From an uncultured Ruminococcus sp. (GTDB lineage Bacteria; Bacillota; Clostridia; Oscillospirales; Ruminococcaceae), in NCBI RefSeq assembly GCF_934476685.1, contig NZ_CAKSNX010000002.1:1-64000 (forward strand): 64,000 nucleotides of DNA, in the 5' to 3' direction. The translations under genes were made by a program, and so were the position numbers. This document shows positions 8,918-18,056 of the stretch, one piece after another. Position 1 is the stretch's first letter, and every line of letters begins with the position of its first letter. The notes below the pieces were generated by a model. It was not told the DNA's origin and made no database searches. It saw only the letters and a program-made list of their open reading frames with translations.

Positions 8918-8973
8918 AATAATACAAATTTTATTTCAGCTTTTATTATACGATTACAGAAAGGAATATATAT

Positions 8974-10932
8974 ATGAGGATCGGAGTGGACTATTATCCA
9001 GAACACTGGGACAGAAAGCTGTGGGAAGATGATGCACGTCTTATGCAGAAAACAGGTGTAAAAATAGTAAGACTTGCGGAGTTTGCATGGGGCATAATGG
9101 AGCCGTCTGAGGGAATATTTGATTTTTCCATGTTTGATGAGGCAATAGATCTCTTTGAAAAATATGGCATAGAGGTAGTTCTGTGTACACCGACAAACTG
9201 TCCGCCGATGTGGCTTTATGAGAAATATCCCAGCGCAGTAAGGATATCACCCGACGGGGGACATATCGCAACGGGCATAAGAGGTCACAGATGCTATAAC
9301 GATCCTGAGTTTGTAAGACTAAGCAGCAGGATAGTTGAAGAGATGACAAAGCATTTTTCGGGCAGAAAGTCGGTTATCGCATGGCAGATAGACAACGAGC
9401 TTGAATCTAATATCTGCGCCTGCAACGTTTGTATGGACAGATACCGCAGATGGCTGAAAAATAAATATTCGAGCCTTGATGAGATGAACGAGCGCTACGG
9501 TGATGTTGTATGGAGCGGTAATTTCTCTGATTGGTCACAGATAAAAGCACCTACCGACAAGTATAATCACGCATGGCTCAACCCTGCATATATGCTTGAT
9601 TATTACAGATTTGCTTCTGATGATATGATAGAATATGTAAAGCGTCAGGCTGATATCATAAGAAAGAACTGCCCAGATGTGACTATAACCACAAACAGCT
9701 GGTTCTGCGAGGCAATGCCTGACCTCCATAAGACTTTTGAGGGACTTGACTTTGTTTCTTATGACAATTATCCTCCTCTTAACATACCTCAGAATAATGA
9801 GGAGTATTATTCACATTCATTCCACCTTGATTTTATGCGTGGCGTAAAGAACGAAAACTTCTGGATAATGGAGCAGCTGAGCGGAGGAATGGGCTGTTGG
9901 ATGCCTATGGGACATACTTCATATCCCGGTATGATAAAAGGATATTCACTTCAGGCTATTGCACACGGCGCAGATACTATCCTGCATTTCCGTTGGAGAA
10001 CTGCCTGCAAGGGTGCAGAGATGCATTGGCATGGTCTTATAGATCACAGCAATGTTCCCGGAAGAAGATTCAATGAGTTTGCAGAGCTTTGCAGCGACGC
10101 AGAAAAGCTTTCCGAGATTACCGACAGCCGCATAAATTCAAAAGTGGCAGTTATCTATTCCTATGACAGCGACCTTGCGCTCAAGCTCCAGCCGCAGACA
10201 GAGGGATTTTACTACTATAATCAGCTCAAGGCATACCATGACGCATTTTCATCACATGGCGTGAACGTTGATATAATTTCAGATACCGATGATGTTTCAA
10301 AGTATGATATCGTCTGTGCTCCGTCGCTTTATGTATGCTCTGAGGAGATGAAACTGCGTCTGAGGGAGTATGTGGCTCAGGGCGGTACTCTGATTTTGAC
10401 CTGCCGCAGTATGGTAAAGGATAAGGATAATGCCTGCGTTATGTCGCAGATGCCGACAGGATTTACTGACGTTTCAGGTTGTGCCGTAGCTGAATATGAC
10501 CCTATGGGTTATGACAGAGTGAATGTAAAGGACGTAAGCGGAGAAAGCTGGCAAAGCACAAGCTGGAGCGATATCATTGAATGCGACAGCGCAAAGCCAT
10601 TGCTCACATATGACGGAAATTACTATAAAAACAGCGCAGCTGCGGCAGTAAATGACTTCGGCAAGGGCAGATGCTACTATATCGGAACAGTCCTTTTCAA
10701 AATGTATCTGAGAAAATTTGCCGCTGATGTGCTTGCGGAAAAAGGCATAGAATTCTTTAAGGATATCCCTGAAAGAGTGGAAATAACATCAAGAGAGAAC
10801 GGCAGCAAGCGCTGGTATTTCTGCTTCAACAACAGCAAGGAAGATGTGAGCTTTGATTTCAAAGGCAAAAATATGAACATGAAAGCTTTTGAAATGAAAA
10901 TTATTGATGAAGAGATGCAGAATGTTCTTTAA
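8974..10932 (+). CDS. beta-galactosidase, glycoside hydrolase family 42
   Basis: This 652-residue protein has the GH42 layout: a TIM barrel with GVDYYPEHW at the N-terminus, acid/base Glu142 in WQIDNELE, nucleophile Glu300 in WIMEQLSGG, a central trimerisation (glutamine-amidotransferase-like) domain, and a small C-terminal beta domain. Cys residues in ICACNVCMDRYRRWL match the GH42 zinc cluster. No signal peptide is present, so it acts on imported oligosaccharides. AAGGA lies eight bases before the ATG. The divergent LacI-sensor/GGDEF neighbour and downstream GH113-like gene suggest a small glycan-use locus. Confidence 0.93.
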   Translation: MRIGVDYYPEHWDRKLWEDDARLMQKTGVKIVRLAEFAWGIMEPSEGIFDFSMFDEAIDLFEKYGIEVVLCTPTNCPPMWLYEKYPSAVRISPDGGHIATGIRGHRCYNDPEFVRLSSRIVEEMTKHFSGRKSVIAWQIDNELESNICACNVCMDRYRRWLKNKYSSLDEMNERYGDVVWSGNFSDWSQIKAPTDKYNHAWLNPAYMLDYYRFASDDMIEYVKRQADIIRKNCPDVTITTNSWFCEAMPDLHKTFEGLDFVSYDNYPPLNIPQNNEEYYSHSFHLDFMRGVKNENFWIMEQLSGGMGCWMPMGHTSYPGMIKGYSLQAIAHGADTILHFRWRTACKGAEMHWHGLIDHSNVPGRRFNEFAELCSDAEKLSEITDSRINSKVAVIYSYDSDLALKLQPQTEGFYYYNQLKAYHDAFSSHGVNVDIISDTDDVSKYDIVCAPSLYVCSEEMKLRLREYVAQGGTLILTCRSMVKDKDNACVMSQMPTGFTDVSGCAVAEYDPMGYDRVNVKDVSGESWQSTSWSDIIECDSAKPLLTYDGNYYKNSAAAAVNDFGKGRCYYIGTVLFKMYLRKFAADVLAEKGIEFFKDIPERVEITSRENGSKRWYFCFNNSKEDVSFDFKGKNMNMKAFEMKIIDEEMQNVL

Positions 10933-10949
10933 ATAAAATTGGTTTGTTA

Positions 10950-10978
10950 TTGAAATAAATCTGCGGCTGTGCTATAAT
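10950..10978 (+). promoter_or_regulatory. sigma-A promoter of rlmA
   Basis: TTGAAA (10950-10955), 17 bases, TATAAT (10973-10978). Transcription would begin near 10985, only about ten bases before the ATG. Confidence 0.75.
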
Positions 10979-10994
10979 ATTTCAGGTGATAAAA

Positions 10995-11819
10995 ATGTAT
11001 CTGTGTCCTGTTTGTAAGGAAAAACTGAAAAAACTGAACAATACTCTGCATTGCCGCAACGGGCATTGCTTTGATATAGCTAAAAAAGGATATGTGAATC
11101 TGCTGACTACCGCAGGGCGAAATCCTAAAAATGCAGGAGATAATCCCGAAATGGTAAAGGCGAGAACAGAGTTCCTCGATAAGGGATATTATCTTCCGCT
11201 TGCTGAAAAAACTGCGGAAATAATGAGCGGTCTTGTCAAAGGCATAGAAAAGCCTGTGATAATCGACAGCGGCTGCGGAGAGGGATTTTATACCTGCGTT
11301 TATGCAGAAAAGATACCTCAGGCGCAGTTCTGCGGTATTGATATATCAAAAAACGCTGTGGCGCATTGTATGACGAGGGTGCATATGGGCGGCATACACA
11401 ACTGCGAGTTTGCGGTAGCCTCATCATTTGAGCTGCCGTTCAGAAAAGGGTTTGCTGACTGTATCGTCTGCACATTTGCTCCTGTGGCGAATGATGAGTA
11501 TGCTCTGAAACTGAAAAAGGGCGGAAAGCTTGTGGTGGTTTCGCCGTCACCAAGACATCTGTTTGAGCTGAAAAGCCTGCTTTACGAAAAGCCGTATGAA
11601 AACAAGCCGAACGTTTATGGTCTGAACAAGTTCAGGCTTGCGGACGAAACTGTGTTTGAATACACAAAGCATTTGTCATCGGCGGAGGATATATGGAACC
11701 TTTTCACCATGACTCCGTATTTCTACAAAACGTCAAAGGAAGCGTCCGAAAAGCTCAAAAGCGTACAGGAGCTTGATGTGACCTGCGGCTTTGTGATACA
11801 GACCTATGAGAAGAAATGA
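10995..11819 (+). CDS. rlmA: 23S rRNA (guanine-N1)-methyltransferase, RlmA family
   Basis: The 274-residue protein has the RlmA/TlrB plan: an N-terminal zinc ribbon (MYLCPVC...LHCRNGHCFDIAKKGYVNLL) and a class I methyltransferase domain with SAM loop IDSGCGEGFY near residue 90. The family methylates N1 of G745 or G748 in 23S rRNA hairpin 35, and the G748 branch can give tylosin or mycinosyl-macrolide resistance. The branch cannot be assigned by eye. A GTG at 10986 is in frame, but it lies inside the SD and at the predicted transcript start, so ATG 10995 (five bases after AGGTGA) is preferred. The next gene begins eight bases after the stop. Confidence 0.85.
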   Translation: MYLCPVCKEKLKKLNNTLHCRNGHCFDIAKKGYVNLLTTAGRNPKNAGDNPEMVKARTEFLDKGYYLPLAEKTAEIMSGLVKGIEKPVIIDSGCGEGFYTCVYAEKIPQAQFCGIDISKNAVAHCMTRVHMGGIHNCEFAVASSFELPFRKGFADCIVCTFAPVANDEYALKLKKGGKLVVVSPSPRHLFELKSLLYEKPYENKPNVYGLNKFRLADETVFEYTKHLSSAEDIWNLFTMTPYFYKTSKEASEKLKSVQELDVTCGFVIQTYEKK

Positions 11820-11827
11820 GGTATTAG

Positions 11828-12796
11828 ATGAATAAGGATATTTTTTGCAAAGGCTATACATGGGGATTTTTCTCCAGAGAGGGTGAAATGCTCACGGAAG
11901 AGGCTGAAAAGTCTATGAAAAGGCTTGCCTCAAACGGTCTTAACTGGATATGCATAACAGTAAACGGCTGGCAGGAAACCTTTGCGTCAACAACTGTGTT
12001 CTCCCTTTACGGACTTACACAGACCGATGAGGAGATCATACACGCAATAAAAATGGCAAAGTCGCTTGGACTGAAAGTTTGCCTTAAACCTATGGTAAAC
12101 TGCCTTGACCGAGCATGGAGAGCAAGGATAGATTTTCCAACAGAGGAGTGCGGCTACTGGGAAAAGTGGTTCGATTCCTATAACAGATTTATGCTCCACT
12201 ATGCAAAGCTTGCAGAAAAGTACGGCTGTGAAATGCTCTGCACAGGCTGCGAAATGGCAGGAATGGACAAGCAGACAGCGTTCTGTAAGGATATGATCGC
12301 AAAGGTAAGAAAGGTTTACAGCGGAATAGTTATGCATAACATCAACCACGGTGATGAGTTCAGATTTGAGTGGCTGTCGGACGTTGACGTTATCGGAATA
12401 AGCGGATATTACCCTGTTACAGATAAGGAACATAAGGGCATAGAGGCAATGAACGAGAAATGGAAGGGCATTGTTGAAAATCTTGAAAAATGCCACGAGC
12501 ATTACGGCAGACCTGTTATGTTCGCTGAGATAGGCGTAAGAAACGAACAGGGCTGTACAATGTATCCTTGGGATTTCCACGACCGTCCCGAACTGCCGAT
12601 AGATGAGCAGGAGCAGTCGGATTTCTATGAGTCCGCAATGGCTGCAACTTGGGATAAGGACTGGTTCTGCGGATATTTCTGGTGGGATTGGAAGGCTACT
12701 CTTCCGCCGGAGGAAAAGGCAAAGGAAAACCGTGATTTCACTATCTACGGAAAGCTTGCCGAAAAAACGCTGAAAAAATGGTACACCGAAAAGTAA
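11828..12796 (+). CDS. glycoside hydrolase family 113-like (beta-mannanase-type) enzyme
   Basis: The 322-residue TIM-barrel protein opens with GYTWGFFSREGEMLTEEAEKSMKRL, the typical GH113 start. The likely acid/base is Glu142 in LCTGCEMAG and the nucleophile Glu234 in VMFAEIGVR. Known GH113 enzymes are beta-1,4-mannanases and related hydrolases acting on mannooligosaccharides. There is no signal peptide, so it would be cytoplasmic, matching the GH42 enzyme upstream. GAGGT overlaps the rlmA stop region and provides the ribosome binding site. A bidirectional terminator follows. Confidence 0.8.
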   Translation: MNKDIFCKGYTWGFFSREGEMLTEEAEKSMKRLASNGLNWICITVNGWQETFASTTVFSLYGLTQTDEEIIHAIKMAKSLGLKVCLKPMVNCLDRAWRARIDFPTEECGYWEKWFDSYNRFMLHYAKLAEKYGCEMLCTGCEMAGMDKQTAFCKDMIAKVRKVYSGIVMHNINHGDEFRFEWLSDVDVIGISGYYPVTDKEHKGIEAMNEKWKGIVENLEKCHEHYGRPVMFAEIGVRNEQGCTMYPWDFHDRPELPIDEQEQSDFYESAMAATWDKDWFCGYFWWDWKATLPPEEKAKENRDFTIYGKLAEKTLKKWYTEK

Positions 12797-12810
12797 TACA
12801 GTAAAAATAA

Positions 12811-12857
12811 TACACCGCATACGGAAGATATGATCTTCATATGCGGTGTAATTTTTT
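12811..12857. terminator. bidirectional terminator between the GH113-like gene and pcrA
   Basis: TACACCGCAT (12811-12820) pairs with ATGCGGTGTA (12841-12850), with inner GAAGAT/ATCTTC pairing. T6 follows on the plus strand and a T-rich tract on the minus. Confidence 0.85.
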
Positions 12858-12871
12858 AGCTTTTTAAGCTT

Positions 12872-15229
12872 TTAAAGCTTTATTATTTTTGCGAAATTCG
12901 CCATTATCTTTTTAGTACCCTTGGTGTCGAAAGCTATTTCAAGAAGAGTATCGTTCGCCATAGGTGTGGCTTTGAGTATAGTGCCTTCGCCGAACACCTT
13001 GTGCTTTATCCTTTCGCCTGCGCTGTAAACAGTGCTTTCTGAGAAACTTTCCGCTGACGATCTGTTGTACATAGCCATCTGCTGTCTGAGAGAAACATTT
13101 TTAGGCGATTCAAAACCTTTCTGAGTTTCGGAAAGCCCTGCCTGACGTTTTTTCTCGATATTTTCAGCAGGCAGTTCCTTTATAAAGCGTGATATGCGGT
13201 TTCTTTCGGTGCGTCCGTAAAGCATTCTCTGCTGAGCGCAGGTTAGGTAAAGCTTGCGCTTTGCACGGGTTATGGCAACATAGGCAAGTCTGCGTTCCTC
13301 TTCAAGGTCAGCATCGCTTTCCATACTTCTTGCCGACGGGAAGATGTTATCCTCCATTCCTGCAACGAATACAACAGGGAACTCCAGTCCCTTTGCGGCG
13401 TGCATAGTCATAAGCACAACGTAGTCGCCGTTTTCGTCCATGTTGTCTATATCTGTGTAGAGTGCGATCTCCTCAAGAAATCCCGAAAGGCTCGGCTCGT
13501 CAGCGTCCTCTTCATATTTCGCCATGGTGGATTTAAGCTCTTCGATATTTTCGAGTCTGCCTTCGCCCTCAACACCCTGCATTTTCAGATAGTCGCCGTA
13601 GCCTGTTCTGTCAACTATAAGATCAAGCAGTTCTGGGAGAGTAACAAGGTCGGCTGCGTCCATAAGATCATCGAACATTTCCGCCGCCGCAGTAAGCACC
13701 TTAGCTTTTCTCACAAGTGGAGCATACTCCTCCGCACGGCGCATTACTTCGACTGGGGTTTCGCCAAGATCAGAGGATATCTGTTCTATAATGCTGACGG
13801 TAGCATCGCCGATACCCCTTTTAGGTTCGTTTATGATACGTCTTAATCTCAGCATATCCGCATTGTTGTTTATAACATCAAGATATGCCAGCATATCCTT
13901 TATTTCTTTTCGGTCGTAGAATTTCGGACCGCCGAATATCCTGTAAGGTATGCCTGACTGTATCATAGCCTGCTCAACAGAGTTCGACTGTGCGTTCATT
14001 CTGTAAAGAACAGCGTGGTCACCGTATTTTTCTCCGTTCTGTATATCGTCAAGAATAGTATCGGCAATGAATTTTGCCTCGCTTCGCTCGTTTGCTGCGC
14101 TGAATATCTCTACCTTGTCGCCGTCGCCTGCGGCAGTCCACAGGTTCTTGCCCTTTCTGCCCTGATTGTTCTGTATAAGTACGTTTGCGCAGGTCAATAT
14201 GTTCTGAGTAGAGCGGTAATTCTGCTCAAGCTTTATAACGTCGGTTTCAGTATCACAGGAAAACTCATTTTCAAAGTTAAGGATATTTTCAATAGTTGCT
14301 CCTCTGAACTTGTAAATACTCTGATCGTCATCACCCACAACGCAGAGGTTGTTGAACTTCTTTGAAAGCAGGGAAACAAGCTTGAACTGTACCTTGTTCG
14401 TGTCCTGATACTCATCGACCATTATGTATTTGTAGAGGTTCTGATAGTGGTCGAGAACATCGGGATTTTCCTCAAAAAGCTTTACCGTATGGCAGATTAT
14501 ATCGTCAAAATCCATTGCGTTTGAGGCAGCAAGCACCTGCTGATACCTCTTGTATACCTTGCCGATAGTCAGCAGTCTGTAATCGCCCTGAGCGTCGGAA
14601 AGATAATCTTCGGCTGATATCATCGAATCCTTTGCGTGGGATATTTCAGAAAGTATCATCTTAGGAGGGAACATCTTTTCTGAAATGTCAAGGTCGCTGA
14701 GGATACTTTTTATAGTCCTGCGTGAATCGTCTGAATCGTATATGGTAAATCTGCTTGAAAACCCAAGCTTATCTCCCTCTCGGCGGAGTATCCTTACACA
14801 GGCTGAGTGGAAAGTGGCTGCGGTAAGACCTTCGCCGGCCTCACCCAGCATATCGGTTATTCTTTGCTTTAATTCATTTGCGGCTTTGTTTGTGAATGTG
14901 ATAGCCAGTATGCTCCAGGGCTTTACGCAGTCCTCAGCAACGATATCTGCAAGAGCTGCGCTGTCAGATGTTTTTCCCTCCGCAAAATCACGAAGAAACT
15001 GCATATCATCTTCCGTTATCGCCGCAGGGCAGTATTCACTATTGTATGCGTTGCCGAAATAGATCATATTTGCAATTCGGTTTACAAGTACAGTGGTCTT
15101 TCCGCTGCCTGCTCCCGCAAGTATGAGCAGAGGGCCTTTTATCTTAAAAACAGCCTTGCGCTGTTCGCTGTTCATTCTTGAAAAATATTTTTCAAGCGCT
15201 TTTCTTTTAAGTTCAATATATTCACTCAT
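12872..15229 (-). CDS. pcrA: ATP-dependent DNA helicase PcrA/UvrD
   Basis: This 785-residue superfamily 1A helicase has Walker A AGAGSGKTT near residue 38, the DEYQDTN Walker B, QNYRSTQNIL (motif IV), VVLMTMHAAKGLEFPVVFV (motif V) and YVAITRAKRKLYL (motif VI). It has the C-terminal Tudor-like RNA-polymerase-binding segment (KHKVFGEGTILKA). It unwinds DNA 3'-5' in nucleotide excision repair and clears RecA and stalled polymerases. Residues ~65-100 hold an insertion in 1A relative to Bacillus PcrA. AGGAGG lies 13 bases before the ATG, a long spacing. Confidence 0.95.
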   Translation of the reverse strand: MSEYIELKRKALEKYFSRMNSEQRKAVFKIKGPLLILAGAGSGKTTVLVNRIANMIYFGNAYNSEYCPAAITEDDMQFLRDFAEGKTSDSAALADIVAEDCVKPWSILAITFTNKAANELKQRITDMLGEAGEGLTAATFHSACVRILRREGDKLGFSSRFTIYDSDDSRRTIKSILSDLDISEKMFPPKMILSEISHAKDSMISAEDYLSDAQGDYRLLTIGKVYKRYQQVLAASNAMDFDDIICHTVKLFEENPDVLDHYQNLYKYIMVDEYQDTNKVQFKLVSLLSKKFNNLCVVGDDDQSIYKFRGATIENILNFENEFSCDTETDVIKLEQNYRSTQNILTCANVLIQNNQGRKGKNLWTAAGDGDKVEIFSAANERSEAKFIADTILDDIQNGEKYGDHAVLYRMNAQSNSVEQAMIQSGIPYRIFGGPKFYDRKEIKDMLAYLDVINNNADMLRLRRIINEPKRGIGDATVSIIEQISSDLGETPVEVMRRAEEYAPLVRKAKVLTAAAEMFDDLMDAADLVTLPELLDLIVDRTGYGDYLKMQGVEGEGRLENIEELKSTMAKYEEDADEPSLSGFLEEIALYTDIDNMDENGDYVVLMTMHAAKGLEFPVVFVAGMEDNIFPSARSMESDADLEEERRLAYVAITRAKRKLYLTCAQQRMLYGRTERNRISRFIKELPAENIEKKRQAGLSETQKGFESPKNVSLRQQMAMYNRSSAESFSESTVYSAGERIKHKVFGEGTILKATPMANDTLLEIAFDTKGTKKIMANFAKIIKL

Positions 15230-15277
15230 TATATATATACTTTCCTCCTGAGATATTGTGTTGTTTACAGTCTAATA

Positions 15278-15306
15278 ATTATATCACAGATCTTTTTATT
15301 TTTCAA
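15278..15306 (-). promoter_or_regulatory. sigma-A promoter of pcrA
   Basis: Minus strand: TTGAAA (15306-15301), 17 bases, TATAAT (15283-15278). Confidence 0.75.
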
Positions 15307-15403
15307 CAGCAAAAGCTCTGCATTTTTACTGTATAAATTTTTGCAGTTATCCAATAATTCTGAAAAGAACGTTAAACTTTAAATTTTTTCGGAGGTGCTT
15401 TGT

Positions 15404-17704
15404 ATGCAGGCTGTTATATTATGTGGAGGAAAAGGTGAGCGCTTGCTGCCGCTGACTATGAAAAGACCGTCGGCTATGCTTAGAATATGCGGACGGGAGA
15501 TGATCTTTTATACCCTTGACAAACTTGTGGATATGGGTGCTGATAGGATAACTTTAGCCGTTGGCTGGGGTGCAGAGCAGATAAAGGAGCTTTTCACTGA
15601 CGGCAGTTATCGTGGGATACCGCTTGATCTTGCAGGCAGCAATGAAACCGGCACTGCCCCTGCGGTGGCATATGCCGCAGACCATAATGAAAAGTGCATT
15701 ATTATTGCAGAGGCAAACGCTTATTTTGAATGTGGCAGTTCTGCTTTTAAAAGGCTTGTTGATATGCATAATGACAGGGCTGCGCTCTGTACCGCCCTTA
15801 CCTGCGAAAGCGGAGATCACAGGGACAGGGTATGCGTTATTGCTGATGAAAACAAAGAGATAAATGCTGTGATACCTGACTCGTCGGCTGATGTAAGATA
15901 TACGGAAGTGTTGGCAGGGATATATGTTGTCAGCGGGGATATTTTCAGAGAGGAGTCCTTTGCTGACGGCAGAGATCTTGTGGAAGATGTCCTCACAGAC
16001 CTTGCAAGGCAGGGCGGAAAGCTTACCGCCTGTAAAGCAGAGGGGTATTTTACAAGAATGCTTTATCCCGAAAATTTTCTTGATCTTCAAAGGCATATGC
16101 TTGAAAAGTCTGACAAGGAAATAATTTCTCATACAGACAGGAATTTCAGCGGAGTTACTATTATCCCTCCTGTGTATATAGGAAAGAATGTTTCGATATC
16201 CAAAGGTTCTGTCATAGGCAGCGGAACGGTTCTTGATGACGGCTGTTCTGTGGGGAGCAAAAGCAATGTGACCTACTCATATGTCGGAGAAAATGCGGTG
16301 ATATCGGAGATGTGCGGTGTAATGTCAGCGGTCATCTCGGACGGCGCAGAGCTTGGCAGAAACACAAAAGCAGGCATAAATTCTGCTGTGGGCGCTTATG
16401 CTGTTATAGAAAGCGGCTGTGAGATAGAAAAGAATGCCTCCGTCAAGGCTGAAAGCCGTATCGGTGCAGGAACGATAGTCAGGGATCATATGAGTTCGGG
16501 CAGGGAAAGCTGCGAATATATAGATGATGAGGGCGTGTTCACTTTGTCGGGGACAGCCTGCTCACTGTCTGACGCAGTGCGTTTCGGTTCAGCCTGCGGT
16601 ACGGCTTTGCAGGCAGGAACATCTGTGGTTTCGGGATACAGCGCAAGAGAGGGTTCAGCACTTTATGCAAAAGCCGTAAACTGCGGCATTGCCGCTGTTG
16701 GGTGCAATGTTATAGATATAGGTGAATGCACCCTGCCGCAGCTTGCCTATGCCGCAAAATTCTACGGAGCAGAGCTTGGAATTTTTACCGAGCTGAACAC
16801 TCATTGCAGTATAAATATAATGTCTGCGGCAGGACTTAGAATAAGCCGCAAAATGGAAGATGCTATTGAAACAAATTACAGACACAGGAAAATACGCTGC
16901 TGCAAAGAGGACGGCTCTGTGAATTTTGGAAAAACAGTCAAGTCTGACGGCGAGATGATATATCTCGATCATCTTAAAAAGCTTGTGCCGCATAAATTTT
17001 GCGGAGTGAGCGCACAGATAAGAGCAAATGACAGGCTCACGGCGGTCTATTCCGATATAGTCATACACAAGCTGAATGATATCAGCGGAGAAAGGATAGT
17101 TTTTCATATATCCTCTGACGGGCGAAAATGTACTGCATTTTCAGAGTCGGCGGGAAATGTCACATGGGAGGACCTTGTCTGCATTGCGGCGGCAGAGCAT
17201 TTCAAAGCGGGAAAAGCAGTTTCGCTGCCTGTATGTTTCCCTGCGTCTGCGGATAGTTCAGCTGAGGATCATTGCGGACGGCTGTACAGATATGTGAGAA
17301 ATTCCGAACAGGGCGGAGAGGCTGTTAAGACGGCACAGCGTACAGATAATCTGTTTGTCCGTGACGGACTTGCGCTGTGCTGTGAGATATGCAGGATACT
17401 GAGCGAAAACCATATCACACTCGGTGCGGCTCTGAAAGGCATACACCGTCTGTACATCACAGAAAGATATATTTCTTCCTCATGTTCAAGAAACGAGGTA
17501 ATGAAAAGGTTCGGCGGAGTCCATGGAGAAAGGTATGGGACTTATGGAGCGTATTTTGAAAATTCTCAGGCAAGGGCGCATATAATACCTCTTAAAAGGG
17601 CAGGCGGTATAATGGTTTATGCCGAAAGCACAGACTGTGAATGTGCGGCGGCTATATGCGATGAGATAGCCGAAAAAATAAAACGGCTCGAAAGCCACAG
17701 ATAA
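15404..17704 (+). CDS. degenerate nucleotidyltransferase / hexapeptide / phosphomannomutase-like fusion
   Basis: The 766-residue protein has three parts. Residues 1-235 resemble a sugar-phosphate nucleotidyltransferase (AVILCGGKGERLLPLT). Residues ~250-370 are hexapeptide repeats (left-handed beta-helix). Residues ~380-765 have the shape of a phosphoglucomutase/phosphomannomutase. Key residues are missing: RPSAML replaces the PK-type motif, AEANAYF replaces the GD metal site, no TASHNP phosphoserine loop is seen, HISSDGRK replaces DxDxDR, and RxSGTEP is absent. It is therefore probably not a working bifunctional enzyme and may be regulatory or structural. ATG 15404 follows GGAGG by eight bases. 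It precedes the rnj leader. Confidence 0.7.
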   Translation: MQAVILCGGKGERLLPLTMKRPSAMLRICGREMIFYTLDKLVDMGADRITLAVGWGAEQIKELFTDGSYRGIPLDLAGSNETGTAPAVAYAADHNEKCIIIAEANAYFECGSSAFKRLVDMHNDRAALCTALTCESGDHRDRVCVIADENKEINAVIPDSSADVRYTEVLAGIYVVSGDIFREESFADGRDLVEDVLTDLARQGGKLTACKAEGYFTRMLYPENFLDLQRHMLEKSDKEIISHTDRNFSGVTIIPPVYIGKNVSISKGSVIGSGTVLDDGCSVGSKSNVTYSYVGENAVISEMCGVMSAVISDGAELGRNTKAGINSAVGAYAVIESGCEIEKNASVKAESRIGAGTIVRDHMSSGRESCEYIDDEGVFTLSGTACSLSDAVRFGSACGTALQAGTSVVSGYSAREGSALYAKAVNCGIAAVGCNVIDIGECTLPQLAYAAKFYGAELGIFTELNTHCSINIMSAAGLRISRKMEDAIETNYRHRKIRCCKEDGSVNFGKTVKSDGEMIYLDHLKKLVPHKFCGVSAQIRANDRLTAVYSDIVIHKLNDISGERIVFHISSDGRKCTAFSESAGNVTWEDLVCIAAAEHFKAGKAVSLPVCFPASADSSAEDHCGRLYRYVRNSEQGGEAVKTAQRTDNLFVRDGLALCCEICRILSENHITLGAALKGIHRLYITERYISSSCSRNEVMKRFGGVHGERYGTYGAYFENSQARAHIIPLKRAGGIMVYAESTDCECAAAICDEIAEKIKRLESHR

Positions 17705-17759
17705 GCACCGTAAAGGTGTGCTCTGTAAATAACTTGAAATAGTCTGGGAGCATTTGCCC

Positions 17760-17788
17760 TTGACAATCTGAACGAAATGGAGTAAAAT
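17760..17788 (+). promoter_or_regulatory. sigma-A promoter upstream of the rnj leader
   Basis: TTGACA (17760-17765), 17 bases, TAAAAT (17783-17788). The start site near 17795 gives an untranslated leader of over 300 bases. Confidence 0.75.
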
Positions 17789-17884
17789 AGAATCAGATAT
17801 TTTTGTTCGGATAGTCTTTCCGACGGGTTGCTTTAGTCGGGATCTATGTGCGGCTTCAATTTAACACTTTGATCTTATCTGAGA

Positions 17885-17909
17885 ATGGTCTTTGACCATA
17901 TATTTTTTT
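17885..17909 (+). terminator. attenuator-like terminator in the rnj leader
   Basis: ATGGTC (17885-17890), loop TTT, GACCAT (17894-17899), then TATTTTTTT. Outer bases GAGAA/TTCTC can pair further. It would end a transcript of about 115 bases starting at the promoter at 17760. Confidence 0.6.
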
Positions 17910-18000
17910 CTCAAAGCCGTGCTTTTTATATCATCGCAGTTTCCAACAGACAATGGCTGCGGTAGAATTTTATCTAACGGAAAAATCAAATATTTTATAT

Positions 18001-18032
18001 GGCTCAGCCTGTGCAGGAGGCGCAGCTGTGCC
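18001..18032 (+). other. strong hairpin with AGGAG loop in the rnj leader
   Basis: GGCTCAGC-CTGTGC pairs with GCGCAG-CTGTGCC (14 positions, one mismatch and one G-T) and presents AGGAG (18015-18019) in the loop. Nothing codes with this as a ribosome binding site, so a protein or RNA contact through the GGA is a possibility. Confidence 0.5.
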
Positions 18033-18056
18033 TGTTTCAGAAAGGAGTATCTGCGT

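Noticed and set aside
17791..17909. 6S RNA, SRP RNA or tmRNA upstream of rnj
   Set aside because: No long bulged duplex, no GGAAGGAAGCAGCC-type SRP loop and no tRNA-like end is present.
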